Positions 24,221 through 37,569 of a DNA stretch of 64,000 nt are shown piece by piece. The translations under genes and the position numbers were made by a program. The notes beneath the pieces were generated by a model. The model was not told the DNA's origin, ran no database searches, and was given only the letters and a program-made list of their open reading frames with translations. The DNA lies in the NCBI GenBank assembly GCA_016630905.1, contig WBMQ01000001.1:806001-870000 (forward strand), read 5' to 3'. Source of the stretch: Capillidium heterosporum. Taxonomy: Eukaryota; Entomophthoromycota; Entomophthoromycetes; Entomophthorales; Capillidiaceae. Within the stretch, counting starts at the first letter, position 1. Each line of letters starts with the position of its first letter.

Positions 24221-25181
24221 ATGGCAGGTGAAAAGCGAAGCGCTAAAGAGTTGGGAATAAAAGGTAAAAATAAACAAAGAACTATTATTCAAATGGTAAA
24301 TTAGATAAGACAGAGTCCGTAGTACTCGACCTTTTGATACAGAACAATCGACCTTATAACAGCAGTAAGTTTTTCTCATTTATGAATTTTAGTTTTGATA
24401 GTAGTAGCCGACTTGACCAACTTACTTGGCCACAGCAACGGTTTCAAGAAGGCAGCTATTCAAAAAGCCTTAGACAACTTAAGTGAAGAAGGTGGACCAA
24501 TTGTCGCTAAAGAATTTGGCAAGAGTACCATCTACTTTTTCAAACAGGTAGGTTTAAAACCCAAGGCTTTTGCATTTTAAATAAAGGTTTACTATAGGAT
24601 ACAGCTGTAGTAGATAAAGAAGCGAAGCGTGAGTTAGATGTCAATGTAGAGAACCTGAAGAAAAGTATACAAGTTAAAAAGCAGGAAAAGGAGAAACTTG
24701 CTATTCGAGCAAAAAATTTAGCTCAAAGTATACCGGTTGCTAAGATGAAGGAAGAGATTGTCAAATATCAGACAAAAGTACTTTTTTCAAATATTTTAAA
24801 CTAAGTAGGTAAATAGGTGGATGAGCTGAGAAAAAAGTTGGAAACCTTAAAGACTATAAAACCGTTGACCAAAGATGAGATTAAGAAGGTTGAAGATAGT
24901 TATGAGAGGTACAAGAAGTTATATAAGGAGCGAAAGGCTAAGGTAAGTTAATTTAACTATTTATAGTATATGTATTGAGTTGTTTTCTAAATTAGTTTAA
25001 TGAGATTTTCGAAGCTATGACCGAGTACATGTCCAAACCGGATATAAAGAAGCTAAAGGTAATTGAAGTGCTATTGAAAATAGTTTTACAATTCTTTGTA
25101 TTTAAATAGGAAGAGATTGATTATGAAGATGATAGTATGGTTGGAGTGGACTACAATAGATACCTTAAGTTAATGAATTAA
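24221..25181 (+). CDS. HOP2: homologous-pairing protein 2 (TBPIP/PSMC3IP)
   Basis: Seven exons (24221-24263, 24305-24364, 24408-24547, 24598-24777, 24817-24942, 24996-25058, 25110-25181) give 227 residues; human HOP2 has 217. The N-terminal winged helix is clear (VVLDLLIQNNRPYNS, then LGHSNGFKKAAIQKALDNL and STIYFFKQ). A long heptad coiled coil follows, from about residue 85 to 165. The C-terminal helical cap contains LTKDEIKKVEDSYERYKKLY and DYNRYLKL. HOP2 acts with MND1 to stimulate Dmc1/Rad51 strand invasion in meiosis, so the gene implies a meiotic programme. The exon 3 acceptor is ambiguous: the repeat GATAGTAGTAG offers sites at 24401, 24404 and 24407, and an earlier one at 24392, all in frame. 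I chose 24407 because RPYNSTDLTNLL aligns without a gap. Confidence 0.9.
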
Positions 25182-28100
25182 ATAGTAGTATGTAGTGTAT
25201 TCAGCAATGGCCATTTTATATAAGGCTATGGATATGGGGACTTTAATTTGAAAAATTAGTTTTATTGTATATGTGTTGAGTATATCGTATATAGCTTTAA
25301 GTTTGATAATGACGGGTGAATGTGTTTTAGTTTTATTAATACTAGAACTTCACTTTTGAGTCTAATTTATACTATCCAGTGTCTAGATTTTGTAAACAAA
25401 ACTCACTTGCTAATTTTTGTAAAACCTTTTTAGCAAGTATAGTTTGCTACTTGCTCAACAGCAGAATTAATAATATTCAGAGTCAGCTCCATAATGAATT
25501 TAGTAAAATGGGTAGCCTGATAAGCCAATACTATAAGCTTGGTTTTTAAATATCTAGTAAAAATACGTTTCCAAACTTTGGGTCTTGTAATGGTAGCCAC
25601 ATAGAAAAGCTTATACCTGAGTTTACAGTATTCATATTGACACGATATTCATTTCCTTACTTTAAGCCGTAGCTTCTTTATACTAATCATCCCATATACC
25701 TTGTATGTATATTTCCTAATTCAAGACACCAATTCTATAATTTTGAAACGTAGTTTATTAAATGAAATTGTAAATTTTCATATGGCCACCGAATCTATAA
25801 AGATGTGACTACAAATATATATTTGTAAACTTGCTTTCTAATAGGATACTAAGTTTACTTTTATATATAGTATAAGGCTAAAGTTTAATAATTACTCTGT
25901 TTTATCTTTAAGTTTGGTTGTTAATACTTTCAACCTATATTCTTTTGGCTTCAATTATTCTAAATACACCATAAAAGCATATATGCGTTGTGAATATATA
26001 TATATACTCAACTAGCAACTTTAAAGTAAATTTAGGGTTACTAATCGATGCTGTGGAATAATTGGCTTTGAAAGATTTTAAGATATAGAGGTAATTTGAT
26101 GTAGCCGTGGGTAAAAGTAATTGTATAGACTTTATGAAAGTACAATAACAGCTGGCAAAAAAGATAATTTATTTAGATGATGCAATGATTATACACTTTA
26201 GATCTTAACAAACAGATGCTAAAGTCGACTTAGAAGCCGTTGCACAGTTAGACTAAAGTAAAATCCAATCCATCAAAAACTTAAACGCTTGATCCGGTCC
26301 GTTCATCCAGAATTAAGCAGATCCTATTTGAAACACTACTCGATGGTAAGTTTAGTATACCGTCAAAATATATCATCTTTTGAAACTATAGATAAGTCTA
26401 AACACTCTACAGCTTCCCCAAGTATTTTCAGTATATCCTGGATAAATATCGCTCCGATGTATAACGATTACAACTAGCGTCGAACTAAATTCAGAGAGGG
26501 GTATATATTAGAAAGTAGTATATACAACGAAAACTATATTTAATCTATACCTACCCACCTATTTTGACCTGATATCCAATTATAAACTAGATCGAGTACT
26601 CAAGAAGATTTAAGGGTAGGTTTAAACATCTATAAATATGTCAAAAAGTACTTGGTTGGATAGAGTATATTAACCCTGAACTACCTATTTGATAAAGAAT
26701 CGAGATATAATTTACATAAATCTCAGCCATGTCGTTTAAGTCGGTTTTAGAAACTTAATTGGAGATACAAAAGGTTGGTGAAGCTTCTTAAAACCTTCAA
26801 CCTACCTATAATAGCCTCAACTTTCACTAGATGTTGGTATTTTCTGCAATATAGTGGAATATCGTACACTTAACCGATGAAATAGCTGTGCTACTTATGA
26901 TTCTGATACTAAAATCAAGAAGCAGGGGTATATTTATAGGCTAGAAGCTAGTTGTAGATATAACTCCATTAGAAAACTTCCCAACAACTAGTCAACGAAG
27001 CATTAGTAGTATATACGACCAAAAAGATTTAAATATCTAGCAACTATTTGCCTGAAATGGCGAATTTCATCGTTATATAATACCAGTGCCTCGTATCATG
27101 CTTCACATCCCTACTTGTCTAACTTTCTACACAAGCTGCTTACACCTTACCTCATCAATTCAATCCGCTTAACAATCTACTTTCAACCGCCAATTCATAT
27201 TTTAGTACCTTTGATCAGTAGGACCCCAGTTCACGTCACATCAATAGGTTCACATCGTCAGCCATACCAATCGATGAGTATATCTTTTACAAATATCCCT
27301 CACAAAAGGTAAACTAATAACACCTCACTTTACCACCATTTTTTACCATATTTCGACTATTCAATCAACTACTTGACTCGAAACAAGAAAGCCATCGTAA
27401 TGCTGGTGTTATACCTAAGATCGTGAATGAGAATCAGGAGTCCAATTCTTACTGAATTGCATTTCTTTTCGTACTTTAACTATCAAACCTCAAATTTCTA
27501 GCTTATACTAAATTTACCTACTTATTTCAATGATTTATTTTAAATACATCATTACGTAATTCAACTTTATATTTGTTACATTGCAATTATGGCTATATTC
27601 TATATGTTTATAACATATATAGTTTAATTGATAACTATCTTTCCTAGTGATGTCATCATTTTTGGTATAAAATGCTAGTATTATTTTCTAATTTAGATCA
27701 TTTAGTATACCTTACGAATTTATATATCTTTACTATGTTAAAAATTCTAAGTTGCTCCTACTTGTAACTCTGAATAGCGAACCTCAAATCACTTATAACT
27801 TTGGATATATTTAGAAAACAAATAAATTTTTACCAAGTGAATTTTCTACAAGGAATTTGAAATACACTCTATAGGAATGAAAAAAATACAGTTAAGAGCA
27901 TAGCCTATCTTGAGGTAGATATAATTTCTCTATATTTTGCATTTATATCGAATATATGTTGGTATATACCTTCAATATAGTGCCGTTAGAAAATTCGATC
28001 GATTTTAATAGAATGATTGAGAAAAATAATTTTTAGGCAAGTATATTAGTTTATTACAAACAATATTTTAAATTTATAACTCAATGCCATCTCATAGTTA

Positions 28101-29902
28101 ATAAAATTCCAAAGTACTTGATAAATTTATATATGAGCTCACATTTAACTTCGTTTACCCAATATAAAAACATTGCAACTTTACAATGATCTACTATATT
28201 CTACTTATATATAAGCTATAACAGTTCAATAAGTAGGTTTAAAGGAATGTCTTACACTAAAAAAGTCAAAGTTTTAATCTAGATAGGTTCTATAGACCCT
28301 TCTCGTTTCAAACTACATCGATGACTGATGTAAATATCTAAAGTATCGGTAGTACTTTGAAGCGAAAACATTAGTTTAGCTTTGTATCTCATTTACACCA
28401 TCATTTACCGAATTTATTAATATATTAATGTTTTTAGCTTTAATATAGATCAAATTCCATAATATCAAAGTTTAAATATACTTCTTTATATTAAACATTT
28501 GATCCGTTTTTTACTAATTTATGGCAATAAACAATTTAATTAGATATAGCTGCTTTAATATTCTATTATTTAAATCGAGAGTGATTTAATAGGCGCTGAG
28601 TGGGATTAGTCAAAATCCAAGAGGTCAGGTTGTTGGGTAAGCGTGCTGAGACCTATTAACGGCTGTTGAAATTGTGTTAGTTTCACACACCTAATCATTG
28701 GAAATTAGTTTAACCTTGCTTTATCTTTAGATTCTTCGTACTGGGTACCAATGATCTAAATACATAAGGAGAAATTTGGGATGGGTAGATTGAAGTGTCA
28801 CATTGAACAGTGAAAATGAATTTGGTGATACTAGTATCAGATAAAGAATCTGTAAATTTATAGCTAACGTTGAGTTTAAATTGCGATAGACAACTGCTGG
28901 GAATATATGCCTAAAAGTACGATCTTACTTGAATAAAGAGGCAGTTTACTGAAACCTCAGCCTTACTAAAGTTCTTGTTACCACCACTATGGATGATGGT
29001 GCTATCTGATATCGTTTCCAACTTTAAACTCCCCTATACCGGTTTTTCTATATAGACTCAGCCGCAAAGACTTAGCATTCTTTTAAGCTTGATTTTGTCG
29101 TCGTTTCCTAAATATTACACCCTTATAATCAATAGTCTTGTTGCTAATAAAGAAGATCTTATTTAGTAATACGGAGAATCGATATAAATGCTTATTATCA
29201 AATCTATTGAATAGGTATTTGAGATTGAGAGGTCCTGTTTGCCAATTCGATATTGTTATTTAAACTTAGGATCTAGTTGTAGTTTGAATATGTATCTACC
29301 AGTAACTTGTCTACTAGCCTAAAGACTAATTTTCTAGTTTGTCCTTGCCCAGTCTCATCCAGTCAGTATAGCAATTTTAGTCGGTTATAGAAGTAGTTAT
29401 TATTCCATTGATACTATCACCACTATAGTTTAACTTGAATCTTGACTGTCAGTAGTAAAAGTAGTGAACTTTTGCATGTTGAATCTCGTTTTTTCAAACT
29501 ACACATAGGTTACTTGAACCTAAATCAGTTTCGACTTTGAACTTCCACTTCCTTATAACCAGATCCTCTAGTAAGCAAAGTAATCAACCGAATTCAAGTT
29601 CCCTTTGAACAAATTGGTACTATCGGTACTTGAGCTGTCGTTATTGCTTATGTTCTATTCACTAGGTATGGGGAAACCAATCGTTCAATAGAGGTTTCAA
29701 ATGACCTGTTAAATTGCTTAGTACTACCTTACCTGTAAGTGCCAGACTATAGTCACCGATCGATTCGCTATTCCTCTTCATTAAATACTCCTTATTGCAT
29801 TTTGATTTATTAATACTAATTTTGTGGTACACTTGTATTTTTATTATACTTTGTATGCTGTAAAGGCTTAAATTTACTAAAATGAACCTGTATACCCTTC
29901 AG
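25182..29902. other. gene-poor AT-rich tract
   Basis: No gene could be supported. Short coding-like scraps occur, for example about 26270-26340 (+), reading LKRLIRSVHPELSRSYLKHY just before a GTAAGT, and 27115-27312 (+). Neither can be linked to further exons. They may be worn gene fragments. Confidence 0.45.
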
Positions 29903-30263
29903 CGGAGTTAATACCTGAAGAAACGATTGATATTGCTCTTGAACTCCAAGACCAAACTAGTAAATCCATTCTACACATCATTTGTAGAGCAAGTCTTCCA
30001 CCTAATCCATTAGCTTCTTTGACATCCTATTTGTTGTCTATACCTACTAAAGCTATATTGTACATCATTCAGTTGACAATTGCAAGCTCCACATGTTTGA
30101 ATAGGGTGCAGCGACTTGTCTATGGTAAGTTATTGTTTTGTACTTGGAATCGATTCTGGAAATGCCTAAATAAATTGAATTAGGCTTGTCTTTTTTAAAC
30201 TGCATAGGATACAACTTAGATCTAAAATTGATGGATTATGTCGGCATATGTCGTATATCCTAG
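29903..30263 (+). CDS. partial gene: two spliced exons, unknown protein
   Basis: Exon 29903-30124 (open, 74 codons) ends at a good donor (CTATG-GTAAGT). A 59-base intron ending GAATTAG joins it in phase to exon 30184-30263, which closes with TAG. The join reads RVQRLVYG then LSFLNCIGYNLDLKLMDYVG. The exon starts after an acceptor-like CCCTTCAG at 29902. No upstream exon with an ATG was found, so this is a 3' fragment of a gene or a relic. The helical, Leu-rich pattern with HRL-like and NxDL elements is loosely like a cyclin box, but this is not enough to name it. Confidence 0.3.
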
Positions 30264-31204
30264 TAAATAATAGATATTTTGATTGATATTTGGGAATTCA
30301 ATATACTGTTTATTAAGCTTTATTGTGATCTATCTAATATTTTGACCAATCTTCAGCTTTTGGTCCTTTAGATTAAATTCGATAGGCTTGATCTTCTATT
30401 CACTTTATAGATTTATAGTTATCTCTATCTATAGTTTATATAATCTATAAAATATTTTTGGTACATAGCATGAGCCGCACAATGTCAAATTCCTTTAATG
30501 TAAGTATATTTGAAGTATCAATTTCTTGAATGTTTATCGTAGGATCTAAATTTTTATCTACTGTTGATTCCAATTTCGATGATCCCTGCTAGTTTATTAC
30601 TGATGGAGAAAATTTGCACGAGTTTGTAGTAAAGATTGAGATACTTAGGAATAAGCTTTGAAGCTCCTGTCTTATTTCGATAATTTCAAAAAAGTAGTTG
30701 GGTTCATTTAACCCACTATTGTAAAATTAGCTTAGATTAGATAAGCTATCTACAGCTATTCAAACTTACAAGTCAAATACTAGGAGAAGCTTCGACAACT
30801 TTATCTGATCATTGTGAGCCTATTCAAACTATAATAGTTTGACATGAAAATATCAGTTAAAGTCAATTTCAGTTTCACTTCAATGCATTAATCCTATAGT
30901 TACTGATGAGTTCTATGGCCTTCAAAGCTTCTATAGTTTCCAAAATGAAAGTAATAAGTACCTACCTTCGAATTTTAAGGTGCTTTCAACCTACAACAAA
31001 TGTATTCACTTTTTGTAACAGCCCTGATTGTTACAATTCCTAGTATGAGGTCATCGACCGATTTTCTTTGTATATCACACTATTTTTCTCTTACCAATCT
31101 TCGATTTTTCCACTTTCCATTTATATCTAGTTTTGAACAGAAATCTGTTCTAGTTATTGGATATTCTTGACTAGTTTTTCTATATTCTTAGTTTCGGCTA
31201 TACG

Positions 31205-31640
31205 TTAGAACCCCAGCAAGTATTGCCAAGATACCGAAAGGGTATTTAAACCCCTGAGATGCCACTAAAAGCTGGCATCTTGACAACGTTCCACCTCGCT
31301 ATTTTCTAAATAGCTGTTACTCACCTCTTGATCTCAACCATCAACTATAGCTGCTACGACAGCCTGATCTGTTTTGCCTACGAATAAAGTATTGTTCTTG
31401 GTCAGCCTTTTAGTTACTAGATCGTGTGAATATGTGATTCGACTTCTATACCCTCTTAGCTCACTTCGTTCAAATTTTCTTCGCTTCCCTTTGGACTTAC
31501 CTCCTTTGGGTGATTCATATTATCAATGCTGTGATCGGCATTAGTTCTACTGTCCCGACCTCTCATGTCATACGTTCCTATTATGGCACCATCATTAATT
31601 GGATCCAAAGGCATCCCCTTGGACCTTACAGTTTTAACTA
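31205..31640 (-). pseudogene. eroded gene fragment, unknown family
   Basis: On the minus strand an open segment (about 31640-31456) has coding-like composition (MPLDPINDGAIIGTYDMRG and NMNHPKEV) and runs into a GTAAGT. A second segment (about 31405-31240) reads KTDQAVVAAIVDG, a TGA stop, then DQEVSNSYLENSEVERCQD. No complete frame can be built. Confidence 0.25.
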
Positions 31641-32056
31641 TAAGCATATTTATCTTGCAATATTTGAAGACTATTGATAATTATAAATTCCTACTAAACT
31701 ACTGGTCATAAATTTGGCTGCTGTTTGATATTTTGGATGAATTACTTTGGAATTTTAGCACTAAACTGTACTATTAGTTACATATTTCCTTTTACATCAA
31801 AGGAATTGAGCATAGATTTTATATGGCATCCATTCTAGGGTTAAATTCCTATTTGCAAAACAACTTCGAATGTAAAAATAGCGCAGCAAATTTATATTGA
31901 ATAGTTTAAGGAGATAATAGGCTTTGTAACACGTATATAAATCCATAATTTGCAAAGTTGAACTGCGCATTTCAATATAATTCAAGTCAAAATGTTCTTT
32001 GAATCAATTTCACCTTGCTCTTGACCTTTCACTTCCTCTGTATAGCATACACAGCG

Positions 32057-32734
32057 TGGAGAAAGTAAAATCGCTACGCCCATCTGCTCAAATCTTTTTC
32101 TAAAAGGATCTGTGGTGAACGCTATCAAGTACTCAGACGTTAATATAAACTACTTCACCAGTGTAAACTCATGGTACGAACCAACCCAGTTTCACTTAAA
32201 TTGAAGAAAAAGGTATCCAACAACAAACTATCTCCCATCTCAGTAGCAACATCTAGTAATAAGCTGACTTTTGCTCTGGAACCAACTACAAAATTCATGC
32301 AGTCTCTCCTTTTGGAGCAGGTCTCCAACACCAGACTGTCTTATACTTCCATAACAGCCTCTACTGTTAAGTTGTCTGCCACTTTGGCACTCACCACCAC
32401 CAAACCATCCTTCCCTTCTAAACCAGCTCCCACTAAAAAAAGATCTCTTTTGGAATTAACTTCTATTAACAAGCGGCCTCATCTTTTTGTATCCGATTCC
32501 ATCAACAAGGAAGAAACCTCTGCCTCAGACCAAAGCTTGGATGATTTACTCCAAAGCTTCAGTAAGCTTAAGTTGACTGGTAGCCCTGAACTGCGGGTTA
32601 ACTGGTTAGAGGACCTGAACTACCGATTTGGCACCATGAAAATTACAAATCGGTGCCATCCAAGCCTGTACACTCTTGATGAGGTTGTTCAAAGTATTGG
32701 CAAGATTTCCATTGGCGACGGCTCCAACCTTTGA
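32057..32734 (+). pseudogene. Ser/Thr/Leu-rich open frame with an upstream piece in another frame
   Basis: ATG 32171 opens 187 codons rich in Ser, Thr, Lys and Leu (for example TFALEPTTKFMQSLL, DQSLDDLLQSFSKLKL, and LEDLNYRFGTMKITNRCHPS). Just before and overlapping it, another frame (about 32066-32206) also reads like protein (FLKGSVVNAIKYSDVNINYF). This suggests an ancestral longer gene split by an indel, or an unrecognised intron. No domain is recognised. The 187-codon frame could still be a real small gene. Confidence 0.3.
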
Positions 32735-35700
32735 ATTTGCCACTCTTGGTAACAGTACATGTCTTTTTATATTTCTATTTGTAGTGGCTGTTAAAGCCTT
32801 TGAATTCCTACCTTTTGGACTCTATCTATATTATTTCTTTTATATTTCAATAAATTATTAGTAAGCTTAAAGTTAGTTTTATATATTTAGCATTATTCGA
32901 TTATATATTACTGTTGAGCTTTAAAATAATGCAATAAACATATTTATTGATTTTATAGTAAGGGTTTTATATATTTTATACTTGTAGTGCTGATGTTAGA
33001 TTGAAATAATTACCAAATACCTTTGGATCTTATCAGTAGCGGTGTATTGGCGATTCAAATATAAATATATAAACATGCTCATGAAATTATTAATATGAAT
33101 TAGTATTAAAAGTTAACTTTATACCCAATTTATATTGTTTCATGCTTTTATACTATGGACATTTAAGTTAACTTTCAATAGACTGATATCAACCCATTGA
33201 TACTATCAATCACAGTTCCTTCAATCAAGCTTAAACGATGATATCCTAAGTCTACATAAGAGCTAAATTCATTTTCATAAATTTGATCCTCTTTGTTTTC
33301 AACACATATCAAAAGAAAAGTTAGTTTATACGAAATAAAGTCCAACATGATGACCACTATGTATTGCTGCTTTTTAAAATATATCTTCAGTTTGGATAAA
33401 AGAATTTAATAATTTTAGTTGAGATATTTAACAAATAATTCAAAATATTGTCAATTTACTTAGGTACATATATCAAAGCTAACACAGACAGTATCTATCG
33501 AAAAATATAGTTTTATTAAATAAAGACTTATGTAGAACGAAGATATAGGTAAATTTAATAGTATTATTTTCAACTATTAACTGAAAACTTGGAACGTCAG
33601 TAAGTATATTAATGTAATATCTAGAAATAGCCATGCATTTGTAAGCCTTGCATGAAAGTCAAATATCGATAGGAATAAAGCTGATCCTTACTTAAATTTA
33701 CTTATCTGTAAAGCTTTATATCCTGAATTAAGTATCTGATATAGGAGTCAACTTAATTCAAGTGGAAAAGTTGTTTTATATAGTTTTATATAGCTTTATG
33801 AGAGTAGCCATACCATGATTTAACATTCAAATATTGATAGGTGATTGGGAATTAAGAACAAAAGGCTGGTAATTGTTGTGGCAGTGACAGGGATAAGGTT
33901 GATTTGGATATGGGTTTGAATTAGGTAGCTATTAGTAGTCATAGTATACTCTACAAGATGGCAAGGATACTTTTAACCACTAAAATGTTAAAGGGTTTTT
34001 TCAACATATATATTAGCTTTATACCAGTATCATATAAGTATAGAATCTATATCAACTCAAGAAAATACTTTTCACTTATCTCCAGTTTTTTTCGACATTA
34101 GCTTATTCTACAACTCAATTAAACTTCACGATATTCGATCAGTTTCTATTCTATAAAGTTTCACTAATATCCCTAATTACTTTTCTAGCATTCATATTAA
34201 GTTTCATAGGGATATCAGCTTCAAAAATAGGACATAGTGTATTAAATGATGGCTAGAGAATCAGTAATAGTCAATATTATTGTAGTGGCCTCATCCAAAT
34301 AATTAGTTTGACGACTGGATTGCTGGATATGTGCCTACCTTTAAAGTTAAATTTGTGATTAGGTTGAGTTTGCTTTAAATGCGGATTAAGGTAATTGAAT
34401 TATTTTCATTTATAACAGGTTACATATAAAAACCTTTGAATAGACTGTTTTTAATATTTCACTAAGCTTTGTAACCGATATTAGTCGAGTCTACATCTCA
34501 AGACTGTATGTTGAAATTAACTCTGCTGCATTTCCTTTGGTATCCAGCTTCGAATAAGATGCTATTACCCAACCAATTACTTTCATCTTTAAAACCAGGC
34601 ATCTTAACGATTAGTATATGTATACTATATTTTAGTATATTTCCTAATTACAACCTATATTGATAAAATTTGCTCATCATGATCAATGTACAAACGATCA
34701 GTTTGAAAAAACGGTTTCTTTACCAAGGCTATGTAAACTATCGAAAGTCTAAAAGTAATTCAATAGGCTGAGCTACCCGATGTACCTTTACTTTTTTGGA
34801 GGTGTAACTATCTATATATGATATATTCCTCACATAACCAAGATGTTTTTGGCTACTATCAAATCATTTGCTTTAAAATTTGTATAATCTATGGGAGATT
34901 ATCGTGTTAGTTGATGGTAAGGTCACCTACAAAGAAACTTATCCTTTCATTGATTCAGCCAGCTGAACCTATAAGTCTGGGTCGTCATCAGAGGTTTCTA
35001 TTTATCAATAGTATCATTCTCTTGAATCCACTATATGTTAAGCCTATATTCTAATGTCAAATATAAACTAAATTAACTTACTTTATGAATATATATTAAA
35101 TTCAATATATTTTACAATCAAGCTATTAACTATATATTCATTTTAACATATTTTTATAGCTTTAATCATATCCTTGCTAAAGTGATTGAGCTCTACTGAT
35201 TTAAAAGAAATCAACCACATGCCAATATCGAAAATATCAACAATAATTTAAAGGCTATATATGCTAATTAAATGTGCTATTTTGTTTTATATCAAGTAAA
35301 ATTTGATATTTTAGATTACATCGAAAATTAGCATCATAGTCTTCGATATTCATGAAATCGCTTAAAGGCACTTTTATAAAATGTCAGTTCATGAGATATA
35401 CTTGAGAGACCTTGCCTTCCAATTTGTGCTTCAAAATTAAAAAGTTCTATAAAGTCAAGATCTTTGCTATATAAATAAATGGATAGATTATATAATAAAG
35501 CTTTTAAACTGCGTATGTTAGTATTTAGCAATCAGGATATCATAGCCTATAATAACAGGCTGAAACTTAATTTGTATATAATTAACAAGTGCTATATACA
35601 TCATCGACCTTGTAAACTCTAAACACATATGAAATACTGTATATTTGCAACTACTATTGAGCTATTTTAGTCTAAAGGCGGCACAAAATTTGTTGGTTAA

Positions 35701-36554
35701 TTCTGGACTATATCGTAAAAGTGAGCTGATATCTGTTGCAAATTTGGGATATTGGCAGATTTCAAGACAGCGCTATCAAACAATGCCAATTTTTAAAGCA
35801 ACTGAAAAGTATTCATTGTATATATCAATTACCGAAGCTTTGAGTATTATCCATTTGTCTTTCAGAATAAGTGACTAATCAGTGTAGATGGAATTACCTC
35901 TAATAATAAAGAAAAAAGGGCGATGGTCAGAGCTATTGTAAGTCATCCACCTATAAGGTTTCTCAGAACTGTAAAAACCTCTAGGTGATATATCTTCACT
36001 CAAAGGTTTTTCCAATTCCGAGAAACCTTTTAGAAGGAATGACCTCCTACCACTTGCCAAAGCTCGGAAAGTGGTCAAATGTTTCAATAAATTAGTACTG
36101 CTCTTCAAATTATTATACCATATTTGGCTATTTTCCAAAATCCGAGAGCTATCGTATTGCCTCCCTAAAATCAATCAGTACAAAAGACATTTCAAGGGCA
36201 GTGTCGTTTATTTACGTTTTCTACTTGAAATGTAGCCAATACAATCTATTGGATATGAAAATATCACATCATAATTTGAAAGGTAGTTCCAACTCTTGTG
36301 TTATATTGGATAGTTACTAAATTTAGTATAATTGACAACTACATCCCATCAAAATGCTGTAAAGCTTTTCAAAATTTGAAGGGATATGTCAAAATCCCTT
36401 GCTAGCAAGCTAATTTTGCATATATCTTGGCAGTCACATTACTTCTATACAAATTTTTGTACTAGGATGGTGCAATTTGAACTGTATCATACGCCACAAC
36501 CCAAAATTTGTATTATGGTTTATCCTATCACCGATTCCTTAACAAACTGAACGG
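32735..36554. other. very AT-rich gene-poor tract
   Basis: Nothing firm. Two minus-strand frames, 35334-35531 and 35875-36174, have mildly protein-like composition (for example SHELTFYKSAFKRFHEYRRL). They have no recognised family, no complementary exons and no start context, and are left uncalled. Confidence 0.4.
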
Positions 36555-37115
36555 TATATAAACAGCTCGAAAGCTTCTGTCTTTTCATTAAAAACTACAC
36601 TTGATTTAAGTTTATTACTATAAGCAATTCGGTACACAACTTCAAAATGCCATCTCCATCTCTACAATCGGTCGATCCATAAGACAATGGTCATATCAAA
36701 TCATTAGAGCCAACCAAAAGCTTGATCCCCCTCTACACAACCACCAAACAACAGTATATTACTGGTATGACGTGCCACTTAGCACTGAGAGTTTCATTGA
36801 AAAGCTGTTGAGCCTATGATTTGGATAGTAAGCCGGCAATTCACTACAAGTATTTTATATAATTTTGACGTACCACTAACTTTATTTTAGTATATTTCTG
36901 TACGTGATTCTCAGGTTGGTGTTTCTATCGCCAACTTCAGCTTCGTAGGTAGGCTGGCTCTTGCCTCCACCTACATGCCGGTCCAGCACCTAGTCTTAAT
37001 CAAATATGGACGATCTTAGACCATGCTTACCATCCCTGAAGGGCAGCTTCGTGCCGGTCCCGTAAAGGATGTTTCCTGGCTCGACTTTGATGGCAATTTG
37101 CCAGGTACTTTACAA
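36555..37115 (+). pseudogene. decayed two-exon gene with TATA box and an intron still visible
   Basis: TATATAAA (36555-36562) is followed after 85 bases by ATG 36647. The frame reads as protein through an in-frame TAA (after VDP) and a TGA (after SLKSC) to DSKPAIHYK. It then meets a 41-base intron with branch ACTAAC (36850-36890). Exon 2 continues YISVRDSQVGVSIANFSF only if the donor had been AAG-GTATTT; one G appears lost there. A TAG interrupts exon 2 before PEGQLRAGPVKDVSWLDFD. Four independent lesions make this a pseudogene. The family is not recognised. Confidence 0.5.
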
Positions 37116-37498
37116 TATCTATTTTTTCTAATATGTTTGTAGGAACTATGAAAAATGAAAAATATTTTAAATTGGTATCTCAAAGAGATATCAAGACACG
37201 GCAACTTGGAAGCTTTCATACTTACCGAGGGTAAGAGTTAGCACAGTATTGGTACATCCCTTTGAGATGTCTCAGCACGATTCGAACTCAATACTTTTAT
37301 AAATGGCTCTTGTATGTTCTATATAACATTGCGTTTATATTGAAATGGCAAGAATGGATTAGGTAGATCTATATGGTCTGCAATCTTAACTTAGGTATTC
37401 TATCTAGCCTGCCTGATTGGTAAAAGTCACCTCGGTATGGAATCCTTCTTGGAAATTGTTACATGTCGTGTCTTTTTTTACCACTTACAAGTGGGTTG

Positions 37499-37569
37499 GT
37501 GCAAATAGTGCGCTATCAATACATGGTTGCCATGTAGGATAGTGTTTATTTGCACTTTTTTAATTTTTT
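37499..37569 (+). other. long hairpin followed by T runs
   Basis: The 5' arm 37499-37526 and 3' arm 37530-37555 form about 21 pairs in three blocks (GTGCAAATA, CTATC, TACATGG) around a 3-base loop. Two runs of six T follow immediately (37556-37561, 37564-37569). The T runs would terminate RNA polymerase III on the + strand. It could be a small structured RNA, a terminator-like 3' end of the neighbouring relic, or a miniature mobile element end. No A/B box was recognised upstream. Confidence 0.35.

Noticed and set aside
28585-28670. A-box-like GGCGCTGAGTGGG suggesting a tRNA or small RNA
   Set aside because: No matching B box or cloverleaf fold by eye.
37016-37219. Minus-strand 67-codon frame
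   Set aside because: Antisense to exon 2 of the 36.6 kb pseudogene; the sense frame reads better as protein.
37260-37292. GTTCGAATC-like T-loop of a tRNA on the minus strand
   Set aside because: The flanking bases do not form a T stem, and no A box, anticodon arm or acceptor stem could be placed.
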